Of a stretch of DNA of 64,000 nucleotides, positions 22,157-31,770 are shown piece by piece (position 1 is the stretch's first letter; each line of letters opens with the position of its first letter). Source of the DNA: Bufo bufo (lineage: Eukaryota > Chordata > Amphibia > Anura > Bufonidae); NCBI RefSeq assembly GCF_905171765.1, contig NC_053390.1, forward strand, positions 510,677,565-510,741,564. Direction: 5' to 3'. The position numbers and the translations under genes are program-made. The notes below the pieces were generated by a model. It made no database searches, was not told the DNA's origin, and saw only the letters and a program-made list of their open reading frames with translations.

Positions 22157-22247
22157 GAGACCTTGTTTCCAATTTGTGAACCACCCAAAGTATTGATCCC
22201 ATGGATCATTTATACCTGAGTTCTTTTTCAGTTCTACTGACAGATCT

Positions 22248-23790
22248 TCAAGCTTTTTTTATAGCTATTGTGACCTTACCAGTGGGGCCAGTATTATTTG
22301 GTATGTATGTGCAGCAGGAGGTTGGATCAGTCAATATTCGGCATACCCCGCCCTTCTCTGCAAGAATCATATCCAACACCATTCGATTCTGGAATGTCAT
22401 GATTGAGTCTGCTTGTAGTTCTTCTGCTACCCCTAGAAATGCATCTCTAGCATAGTTTACAAACCTTTGCTGATTGTAGTATATGTCATTTATCCAATCA
22501 ACATTTTTATTCACAGTAATAATGGGAAATATTGATTCAAATCCGGCGGCTACTTGATCTCTAGCTTTGAACTCATCTGGGACCCCTCTTGGAACACCTA
22601 TTGCATCTATATACACATGGGGATCAAAACTTGAAAGGGGGGTGCTTCTTTTGTTTATCTTTAGTACCCCTTTGTCTATAATATCTGATTCAGTAAAAAT
22701 GTGCATGTTCATTATAGCTTTGGCAAGCGCACATTCACCTTTCCAGGCACCTTCCAATCTGGATCTTATCTTTCCATCTCCACAGATCCAGTACACATCT
22801 CCTATGGAGTACACTTGGTTCTGAGTGAGGGATATGTTCAGATTGCTGTATTTGTGACAATAACCTTTGGTGAAATTCTGTACATTCCTCCCATGTGTAC
22901 CCCCACTTGTAACATGTGTAGTTACCTGGATATACCTGGATACCTGCCCCTGGGCGAGGATTTTTTAACAAAAGAGGGTATTTTGACTTCCATTTTGTAC
23001 ATGCACTGTGGTTATAAGACATATTAACAAAAAGAGTCAAAAAAACATTCTTCAACACTTTCTGGTAACACTAGGGGTACGGTACCTAGGTGTGGTTTGG
23101 CAGCACCGCATATGTAACAGTTACTTTTATTCACAGAGGCTGCACTATACTTCATCCACTCCAGCCACAAATTAACATCAGAAAAACCCGTCCCCATGGC
23201 CAAAGTATCCTCATATGTGGGATTAGATATGGCCCTTAGGTTTTTTAGAGAAACTATATGCGGGGCTAGTGGGTTTTTGGGGACACCTGTGATGGGCTGG
23301 TATTCCTTAGACTTATACATATCTCTAAGTTTGAACATTTGTGTTACCTGAGAAGTCTCAGCTCCCCACATGTTATGGAAGTACCATCCTAATACATAAT
23401 CTCCTTCATCATATTTACCAGGGTTGTCCTCCTTTTGAGGGCGCTTTCTGGTTTATCTCCCCATTTTGTCCCTGTATTCCATCCCACTGATCCCCAGTAT
23501 CCACAACCTTTTCCCCAGTATGAGTCTGTTACACATATATAGGCCTGTCCTTCTACATAGTCGTTGGAACAATAGTTATAATATGAACATGTTTTCAATA
23601 TATCACAAAGGCAAAAGGTGTAGGTAGCTACGTGAGTGTTAGATGAATTATACCAAAAGGTGATGACGCCGCCCTTGCTAGTTGCGGCTACTTCTCCCTT
23701 ACTACTAATTGGTAAAATCAACAAGATTATTGAAGCAATCTTAGTCAGTACATTCAACCATTTCCCAGAAAGGGGTGAGGAGCTCATCAT
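22248..23790 (-). pseudogene. env: ERV env pseudogene, copy 2 (surface and most of transmembrane subunit)
   Basis: The surface subunit begins at 23790 with a signal-like hydrophobic segment and continues in changed frames at 23024-23371 and 22735-23058. The frame 22248-22814 holds the transmembrane subunit: a fusion-peptide region, an immunosuppressive-like heptad segment ending AEKGGVC, and a disulphide motif with eight residues between the first Cys and the Cys pair. General likeness is to gamma-type envelopes, and by memory to the percomorf-type env described in fish. At least three frameshifts make it nonfunctional. Confidence 0.85.
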
Positions 23791-24262
23791 GTTGGAGGTC
23801 AGGGCTGTCTGCCCCCGTTAGTACCTCTGGGCCTTGTTGGAGGTCAGGGCTGTCTGCCCCCGTTAGTACCTCTTGTCCTTCTTCAAGGCCAAGGCTGTCC
23901 GCCTCCGTTCCTGCCTCCTCTCTTGTTCTCACAAGCTTCACTCGGGTGGCGTGGATCCAAGTTGGAGACTGTTCAGTCAGCACGGCTGTTCTGGTTACTG
24001 CGACCACGGTAGTGGGTTGGCCATATGCGAAGTCACCTTGGGATTTTCCTTTCTTCAGTGTTTTGATCACTACCTCATCCCCCACCCTATATGGGTGGGT
24101 GGGTTCCTGTGGAAGAGAGGGAGACTTACAAGCAACTTTTTCCTCAGTTTTATTAAGAACCTGTATCAATTTGGTGACATATTCTTCCCTTATTAAATCA
24201 AGATCACCTTCCTGCACTATCATTGGGCGTCTTGCCCAGGGGGTGGGGAAAGGCCTTCCCAT
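23741..24262 (-). pseudogene. pol: ERV pol: integrase C-terminal domain, copy 2
   Basis: Identical in layout to 12483-13004: a gammaretroviral-type integrase tail with a WIHATRVKLV ending, followed by the VLTGADSPDLQ repeats. It overlaps the env start by about 50 bp. The integrase catalytic core is absent upstream. Confidence 0.82.
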
Positions 24263-24938
24263 GAGTATCTGTAAGGATTCTCAATACTGTTATATCCTAC
24301 CCCCTCTTTGCAGACTAATCCTGTCTTAGGATTTTTCTGCAATACTGGACAACACCAGTCTTGCTGTTCCTGTTCAGTGGAATATCTTTGAAGATCAGTA
24401 AGCATTTGTGACATCTCAGGGGTTGGAGGTGCCAAACATGGCATCTCCCAATGGTTACATGGACCTGTGGGGTTGCATTTGGCCACTCGTTTCGCCACCT
24501 TATCTGCCAGCGCATTGCCCTGTGAGACATGATCCTTACCATCTGCTGCCGTGAATCCTCTCCTCAAATCATACCATGGTCCCACACTACCCCATGTGCG
24601 TACCTACTATCAGTATAAATGGTGACAGATCTATCAGTATGTAGAATACATGCTCTAGTGAGTGCAATGAGCTCAGCTGCCTGCTGTGTTGAGTGTGGAT
24701 GCCCTTGAGTAGGCCTATAACATCATGTGTAGTGTGCAAAAATGGTGTAACGTCACATTGTGAAAGGAGTTGCCAACTCTACCATCATAGCACAGGCTGC
24801 AAGAGAACACAGACATGCCGGCATCCCTTGAACAGGGGTGGGCATTACCTTTGAGAAAAATACACAAGGACGCAACTTGCCTCCGTGTTCTTGTGTCAGT
24901 ACACCCGCCATGGTTTTACAATTTTGTCGTGCAAACAT
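24220..24938 (-). pseudogene. pol: ERV pol: RNase H region, copy 2
   Basis: Frames 24753-24938 and 24220-24585 match the RNase H pieces of copy 1, including the same break between them. The shared breaks show that the lesions predate the block duplication. Confidence 0.75.
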
Positions 24939-25843
24939 GTGGAAGTTTGTAGTCAGGGAGGCCCAATCCTGGACTTGACATTAATAAACATTTCAGATAA
25001 TCAAATGCATTGTACATTTCTGAAGACCATCTTATTAAATCAGGTTTGTCCTGCAGTGTTGCCTGTCTCAAGATATTATCATAGTAGGAACAGTCTGGGA
25101 TCCATTGTCTGCAGTAGTTTATCATTCCAAGGAAGGATAGCATTTCCTTCTTGGAGAGCGGGGTGACCAAGCCCGCTACAGACTGAACTCTCCCTGGACT
25201 GATCCTCCTTTCCCCGTTTGTCAGGACAAACCCCAAGTATTCAACTTGCTGTTTACACCATTGCATTTTCCCTAATGACACTTTGTGTCCACATTCAAAC
25301 AACCATTGTAACAGTGATATACCATCCTCAATGTTGGCCTCCACTGACATACTGCACAACAGTAAATCATCCACGTATTGCAACAACACGGAACCTTGGG
25401 GGGGGTGCCATGGTTTTAACGTGGCTTGGAGGACTATGCTGTACACTACAGGTGAATCAGCACATCCCTAGGGCATTTCTGCCCCAGGTCAGTTGACATC
25501 TGTCAAAGGAAAAAGCAAAAATTAGTCTGGTCTTCTTGTCAACTGGGATAGAAAAGAATGCATTTTTCAGATCTATCACACTGAACCAAACAGCGTCTGC
25601 TGGAATGGCAGATAGTAATTGAGTGATGTCAGGTACAACAGGGGCTATGGGCACAATGATGTTGTTGATGGCCCTTAAATCCTGTACAAAGCGGGCAGCA
25701 CCATCTGCCTTTGTCACTGGATTCACGGGCGTGCTGTAGGGTGAAATCACCTCTTCCAGGATTCCCTTTTGTAGGAATTCTTTTATCATTGGCCTAAGTC
25801 CATCGAGTTTCTCTTTTGGCAGTAGGTATTGTTTCTGGAACAC
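24916..25843 (-). pseudogene. pol: ERV pol: reverse transcriptase, copy 2
   Basis: Frames 25457-25843 and 24916-25446 carry the RT palm with FSVIDLKNAFF and the YVDD box in LLQYVDDLLL. They are split by the same frameshift as in copy 1. Confidence 0.92.
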
Positions 25844-26977
25844 TGAAATGACACCTGGTTTTACAATAGCTTTGTAAGGTGTGCAATCTATGAATCCTGT
25901 GTCATATTCATTTGAAGACCATAATGCAGGGTTAATGTTGTTAAGTTCTGGGTGGTTCTATATGTTTGCAAGAATCAGTGGCACTGGTGTAGAGACTGGA
26001 ATGAGATCTGAGTGTACTCTTATGCAATGATTTTTGGCTGACACTTGTAAGTCAAGCTTAATGAACAAATCTTTACTTAACACACTTGAGGTTGCACTGC
26101 TATCTACCATGCATCCTACTCTGAGTCATCTAAGTCCACCCCTTTTAGTCGGACGCTGTGGTCCTCCTACTCTCTGTCATTAGTGTCCCAGCTGTCCATG
26201 AGGACAGAGCTCTGATGTGAAGCACAACACTTAACATGTAACACGTAACTTCAAACATTGAAACAAACAGATCTGACAATACAGACATGAACACACAAAG
26301 GGCCCATTAAAACTTTTCATTGACTTCAATAATAAAAAATTTTTTACAGCTTGATCAATGCTGTTGGCACCAATAAAAACCAAAAACTTCCAAGAAAAAT
26401 AAAATAAAATTCTCAATGCGCATATTATATGAAAACAAATATCGTACTCCATACACATTCATATACATTTCATGTACTCATCTTCACAAAACAGCTCATA
26501 ACCACGCCCTTACACATAAAAACTGAATTGCACACACAGCTCCCCTAAAGCATCCATTAGGGCTCTTTCACACTTTCAACTCCACTACAACTCAGAGCCA
26601 CACCCATTCACATTCCACTGAATCATTTGTCTTCCAACCTAATCACACAATTGTCTTTGTTTCATCCCAAAACTTGCAGCACAAACACAGCTTTCCACAC
26701 CACACCCAGAATTGCTGATGGTCTGTCGCTGTAAGACAATATACATGTTATAATCATAAAGTCATTTTGTTAAACCCAAATCATTTTATATGTCAGGTGT
26801 CCTTAGTTAATGTTGTACATATATGATAATTCTTGTTAAAAGCTGGATTCTCACATTACACTGCTGGGGAAAGAAAATTATTGAACAATTTTTGTCTTCT
26901 ATAATAATATTACACATATATATATCATCACTTACTCTGCAGGATTCTCTACTCCTTTGTATCATGTAATCCATATC

Positions 26978-27241
26978 CTAGGACGGGTCATGGTCAAAAT
27001 GTGGCCATGCTTCTTTGTCTCCCAGACAAAGACCCTTTATCATGTCCATGTGGTACGGGCTATTATCGCCGTCCCTGGGAAAGGGGCTAGCAGCTTGCAT
27101 GAACTCAGTCCATCCAGCTAAGTTATCCACCCATGGGTTAAATAGGAAGTAATTTGTGGGACTACACCGTGCAACATAAACTTTGCATGTTTCTCCCGTC
27201 TCAGGTTTGGGATGATTTGTTTTAGACCCTTGTGACCCCAT
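26978..27241 (-). pseudogene. gag: ERV gag N-terminal fragment, copy 2
   Basis: Same 87-codon frame as 15720-15983, starting MGSQGSK with a potential myristoylation Gly. The rest of Gag is absent; the interval 26111-26977 is A/T-rich and non-coding. Confidence 0.65.
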
Positions 27242-27867
27242 TCCGTCTGATATTTTAATGATGCTACTTTCCTAGGACTGGCTGCACTGAAGCGTTAAGG
27301 ATTCGACAAATTAATGCTGTCAACTAGGCAAAGGACTCAGGTCTGATCAGAAAATATCAGAGTGTCTCATCAAACATATAATTTGTTGCTTTGGTCTGCC
27401 GCTTGTGTTCACCTATCTGCGGGTTAATGGATTGTTCCCAGCCGGGGGTGGGGCGTATTGCAGACCTCCGCAACACAGTAAAACAACAATGCAATGTCCT
27501 TAAAACTCTATGCAAATAGTGAACTTCAGTCCGTACACTTACCACCCGGACATCAGTATCCTTATCTCAACTCTAATAATCTTATACTTTAAAACAACGT
27601 TAAAAGAGTCAAACCAAGCTCCATCCTTGTCTCCCTGAGACAATATTATGTAGTGCGCACTATATTTTCTCTGAGTGATCCTCACGGCGGACTCCCGGAG
27701 TCCCCGGGTCACTCCCCCAGACTCCCGGAGTCTGTACCCTGTATCCCTGATACAGTAATTATACTAGAAGTTGTAGGTTCTACTTACTAGATCGAGACGT
27801 GGTTCTCGGATCGGCTAGAGGACAATAACAGATGCCTTCCTTACCGAACACGAGGAAAACCTTCCCG

Positions 27868-27885
27868 ATCCCGGACGAGCCCCCA
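27868..27885 (-). promoter_or_regulatory. ERV primer binding site, tRNA-Pro type, copy 2
   Basis: The minus-strand 18-mer TGGGGGCTCGTCCGGGAT, identical to copy 1, lies next to the 5' LTR. Confidence 0.95.
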
Positions 27886-27888
27886 AAC

Positions 27889-28371
27889 TGATAGGAATCT
27901 CTGACTGATAGGAATCTCTGAGTCCCACTTGGTACCCCTGGCACCAAAACTTCTAGTATCGGCTTGGTTTGAGTCCTTTCTGACGTCAGGAGAGCGCTTC
28001 ACTCAGTAAGTAACGAAAGACACAACAGTGATGTACTGAATGAACACTCTGAGGTTTATTTTTAATGCACACAGGTTATATAGAGGGGGCTTTACCCTCT
28101 TTATTAGCATATCATCGTATGTTATGTATTTAACCTATCATATTAACACGTTTCATTCTACGCTCAGAGAAATAGAAACAAAAACGGAACTTCCATTTTA
28201 GGAATATTGTCCGGGAGTAGTGCCAAAGAGATAAGATTCAGGGTTACAGAGAATAGAAACCTTACAGTATATTAGTTTCACAGCAATCAGAGTTAGTACC
28301 TAACATAGAAACAAAACTTCAGCAAAAAGCAGAATTCATTTTGACATAATAAAGAACATGGATTCCTTTCA
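27889..28371 (-). mobile_element. ERV 5' LTR, copy 2
   Basis: 483 bp, the same as 16631-17113. TATA on the minus strand at 28075-28086. It carries the 17-base tandem duplication at its primer-site end, which the 3' LTR lacks. Confidence 0.9.
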
Positions 28372-28474
28372 GTCCCCAGTAGCTCTTCTCTGTGTTAGTC
28401 CATGTCTATGATGGTCCCCCTGTTAGGGACCTTGATTTAATGATTTTCAATAAAAGTTATGTTTTAGGTAGTTG
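28372..28474. mobile_element. Penelope-type terminal-repeat tail flanking ERV copy 2
   Basis: Identical to 17114-17216. It is the continuation of the Penelope terminal repeat at 20860-21456 beyond the retrovirus insertion. Sequence unique to this copy begins at 28475. Confidence 0.55.
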
Positions 28475-28742
28475 GTTTCAGTGATAGTGGTGTGGGCGGG
28501 GCTTAGGGTTTTTATTTTTTTCTGTTAACCACATAGGAATTTTTTTATATATTTTAATAATTTGGACTTTTCAGACGTGGCGATATGTAATATTTTTTTA
28601 TTTATTTATTGTTTATATATAAAATTGTGAAAGGGGGTGATTTATACTTATATTTTAGTGTTTTTTTAACTTTTGTTTTTTTACTTTTTATTTAATAACT
28701 AGTCCCCCTTTGGGGCTAGAACCTGGGATCTTTTAATCCCTT
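28475..28742. other. A/T-rich intergenic stretch
   Basis: No gene and no recognised repeat; long T-rich runs. Confidence 0.4.
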
Positions 28743-28784
28743 GTCCTATTCACCCTAATAGAGTTCTATTAGGGTGAATAGGAC
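28743..28784. repeat. Perfect 20-bp inverted repeat (hairpin)
   Basis: GTCCTATTCACCCTAATAGA is followed after 2 bases by its exact reverse complement. It is followed by a MITE-like block containing ACCATGGCAGCCAGGGC and a partial inverted copy, GGCTGCCATAGTAAC. Confidence 0.9.
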
Positions 28785-29080
28785 TTCACACTCTCCCTGC
28801 TGCCCTGTGTATAGTACACACAGCAGCAGGGAGATTACCATGGCAGCCAGGGCTTCAGTAGCATCTTGGCTGCCATAGTAACCGATCGTAGCCCCAGGAT
28901 TACACTGCTGGGGCTCTGATTGATCAGAAGCTGCCACTGCCACCAATGAAGAGCAGGGAAGGGGACCCTGTGGCCACTGGCACCAATGATTTTAATACTG
29001 GTGGGGGGTGCACTGCGCCACCAATGTTTTTAATACTGGGGGGGGTGCACTGCTTCACCAATGCTAATTAACTTTTAATA

Positions 29081-29193
29081 CAGATACAGGAGGCGGGTGT
29101 GGCAGAATCACATAGCCGGCACCCGACCTCTGAAAGAGATCTGCAATCAGCGGCAGTTAACCCCTCAGGTGCCACACCCACCTCCTGTATCTG
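29081..29193. repeat. Inverted-repeat element of 113 bp
   Basis: The left arm CAGATACAGGAGGCGGGTGT and the right arm ACCCACCTCCTGTATCTG are reverse complements over about 23 bp with one mismatch, around a 65-bp loop. Confidence 0.8.
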
Positions 29194-29198
29194 TAAGA

Positions 29199-29690
29199 GA
29201 ACCTTTCATGGGTCCATACTTTATTAACTAAGTAGCAGGGCATGTAGAGCAGCACCCAGGGATCTCCCTGCCCTTACTATTATATCTGGGCACTGCTCGG
29301 TTCACCCGCTGTGGCCGCCATTACCGTCTCCCGCGCTGTATGTTGCTAAGTAATAGCATCGGAATACCAGTGAGGAGAGATCAGCTTCTCTCCCTGGGCA
29401 TTTCTTCTCCCTGGTGAGTTTTTTTTTCTCCCTGGCTGTGACACTCTGCCCAGTGAATGGACAGCGCTACAGCCAGGGAGAATGAACTCCTAGGGTTAGA
29501 AGCTGATGTCTCCTCCCTGGTATTCCAATAGTAGTACTTATCATACAGCGCGGGAGAATGTAACGGGGGCCACAGTGGGCGAACAGAGCGAAATAATAGT
29601 AAGTGCAGGGAGATCCCTGGGCACCGCTCTACATGTCCTGCTACTTAGTTAATAAAGCCCGGACCCATGAAAGGTCCTCTGGTTAATTAT
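29199..29690. repeat. Palindromic MITE of about 490 bp
   Basis: Arms at about 29203-29345 and 29555-29685 are inverted copies, for example ACCTTTCATGGGTCC against GGACCCATGAAAGGT, and TTAACTAAGTAGCAGG against CCTGCTACTTAGTTAA. The centre holds CTCCCTGG-rich sequence. It is non-coding. Confidence 0.85.
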
Positions 29691-29936
29691 CATTAGTGGC
29701 ACAGTGGTCACAGTCCCTCCCCTCCTCCACCCATTCTCTCCTCATTGGTGACAGTGGCTGGCTGGCATCACAGTTAGAAGAAAGGAACACTCTCCTTCCT
29801 TCCCCCGCTGTACAGCCACCGACACACGGGCACGCATACGCCTGTCGTCTCAGGTCCTCTGTATTGCCGTGGCCTGGCAAAAGATCTTCCAGGGCTCGGT
29901 CCTGGGCCGTGGCCTGGCGGTTGGGGCTTCCTGTTT
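29691..29936. other. Unassigned sequence
   Basis: C-rich on the plus strand, with no supported gene. A 94-codon frame at 29696-29980 runs into the satellite and is unlikely to be real. Confidence 0.4.
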
Positions 29937-30115
29937 TAGAGGGTCAACTCAGCAGCAGACCCTCACCCCTAATGTTTTAGATGGTCAGATCAGCAGCAGG
30001 CCCTCGCCCCTAATGTTTTAGAGAGTCAGCTCTGCAGCAGACCCTAACCCCTAATGTTTTTAGATGGTCAGATCAGCAGCAGGCCCTTGCTCCAAATGTT
30101 TTAGAGGGTCACCAG
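29937..30115. repeat. 43-bp satellite, array 2
   Basis: Four units of the TAATGTTTTAGA-GGTCAG-CAGCAGGCCCTCGCC family seen at 20030-20412. Confidence 0.88.
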
Positions 30116-30801
30116 CAGGCCATCAATCATAATTTTTCAAGGGTGTGTATGATGCCCTCCTTTATGTGAAATAAACAGTTCCTTGTAATTTTTGGCAGCC
30201 CTTTCACTTAGTGCATAGGCTTTATGAGTGTAGGAGTCCCACTACCTGAACAATTGTACTACAATGTGAATGAGGCCCTCCTTTATGTCATATACAGGTT
30301 GTATCGGAGTGCCTCTTCCTTGTAATTTTTGGCAGCACTTGCACTTTATATACAAGTAAATATACAGGAAAGAATGTTTCCTAACAATTTTTCCTCTAAA
30401 ATCTATTTTATCTTCGATTTTGTGCGTATTATTGTCAGTCTGCAAAAGTGGCGTACTATTTGGACAACATCGTTTCCAGCAGAAACCTAGGAGTCCAAGA
30501 TGCATCCAGACATCCTCCCCATGCTGTTCCCGAACCATTTCGGTGGTGTTTCCATGTTTTTCTGACCTTTTCCTGTGAACCAGACACCCTCCCCTCTTCA
30601 GAGCAGGGGGTGCCTGGTTTAATGCTTGGGTTCTCCCATTGACTTCCATTGTGCATCCCGATGTTTTTCAAAACTCCTCTTAGACTTTTCTGCCTGTATG
30701 TATTTTCCTCCATCTCTACAGCCTGTGTGAGCTGCCCTCCTTGGATCCTCTTCCCACATATCTGCTGTTTACAACCTTCTCCCCCACTCTACTGCTATCT
30801 C
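30116..30801. other. Interspersed repeat sequence, no gene
   Basis: CCTTGTAATTTTTGGCAGC occurs at about 30180 and 30330 (an internal direct repeat of roughly 140 bp that also includes GAGGCCCTCCTTTATGT). The block CTCCCCTCTTCAGAGCAGGG at about 30590 with its downstream 60 bp recurs at 35457-35520, so it is an interspersed repeat. Confidence 0.55.
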
Positions 30802-31324
30802 TTAGGCTACTTTCACACCTGCGTTCGGGGTTCTGCTTGTGAGCTCTGTTTGGAGGCTCTCACAAGCGGCCCCGAACGGATCCGTCCAGCCCTAATGCAT
30901 TCTGAGTGGATGCGGATCCGCTCAGAATGCATCAGTTTGGCACCGTTTGTCCTCCGCTCCGCTCAGCGAGCGGACACCTGAACGCAGCTTGCAGCGTTCT
31001 GGTGTCCGCCTGGCCGTGCGGAGGCAAACGGATCCGTCCAGACTTACAATGTAAGTCAATGGGGACGGATCCGTTTGAAGTTGACACAATATGGCTCAAT
31101 TTTCAAACGGATCCGTCCCCCATTGACTTTCAATGTAAAGTCAAAACGGATCCGTTTGCATTATCATGAACAAAAATAAAATACAATTTTTATTTTTATT
31201 TTTTGTTCATGGTAATGCAAACGGATCCGTTCTGAACGGATCTAAGCGTTTGCATTATAGGTGCGGATCCGTCTGTGCAGATACCAGACGGATCCGCACC
31301 TAACGCAGGTGTGAAAGTAGCCTA
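30802..31324. mobile_element. Palindromic MITE with TTA/TAA ends
   Basis: The ends TTAGGCTACTTTCACACCTG and GTGTGAAAGTAGCCTAA are inverted copies. The interior holds about eight copies of the palindrome ACGGATCCGT or close variants. 3-bp TTA/TAA ends suggest a PIF/Harbinger-type MITE. A relative lies at 40573-40890. Confidence 0.75.
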
Positions 31325-31770
31325 ACACTGGGAGAAAACAAGGTGCCGAGAGAGCCATCAGAAACAATAATGTTAGATCCAGCAGCACTACCATCTAAGT
31401 GAAGTAATTACACACAACTCTGCAGAAATAACATTTAGGAGATATTTATTGAAACTATATAGAACATTTCTTAATTTTGCATTTAAGAAGCAAGTGAACT
31501 TGAACAATGACAAAATGCAATGGTCTCCAAAACCTTTAAAGATACTTTATTAAAACAGACTTACAAGACTCCATGTCAGTTCAAACTATAACAATTATAG
31601 ATGCTGACACTTGCAAATATAGATGCAATAACACAATGCATTTCTTTTTTTCTACATTCCGTGGTAATGCACTAGGAGATCCACAAGTGTGTCAGTAAGT
31701 CTTAGTTTTATTATGCAGCACAGTATTGTCTTTGTTGACATATTATTCTGCTGTCATTTAACTATATTTA
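31325..31770. other. Intergenic, nothing recognised
   Basis: A/T-rich sequence with no gene or obvious repeat. Confidence 0.4.

Larger units (their letters stand above)
21461..28371 (-). mobile_element. Endogenous retrovirus copy 2 (class I), complete but defective
   Basis: A minus-strand provirus of 6.9 kb: 5' LTR 27889-28371, tRNA-Pro primer site 27868-27885, gag fragment, RT, RNase H, integrase tail, env, polypurine tract, 3' LTR 21461-21907. The two LTRs differ at one base over their 447 shared bp, yet most of gag and the integrase core are gone and env and pol are frameshifted. It is inserted in a Penelope terminal repeat. Confidence 0.93.
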
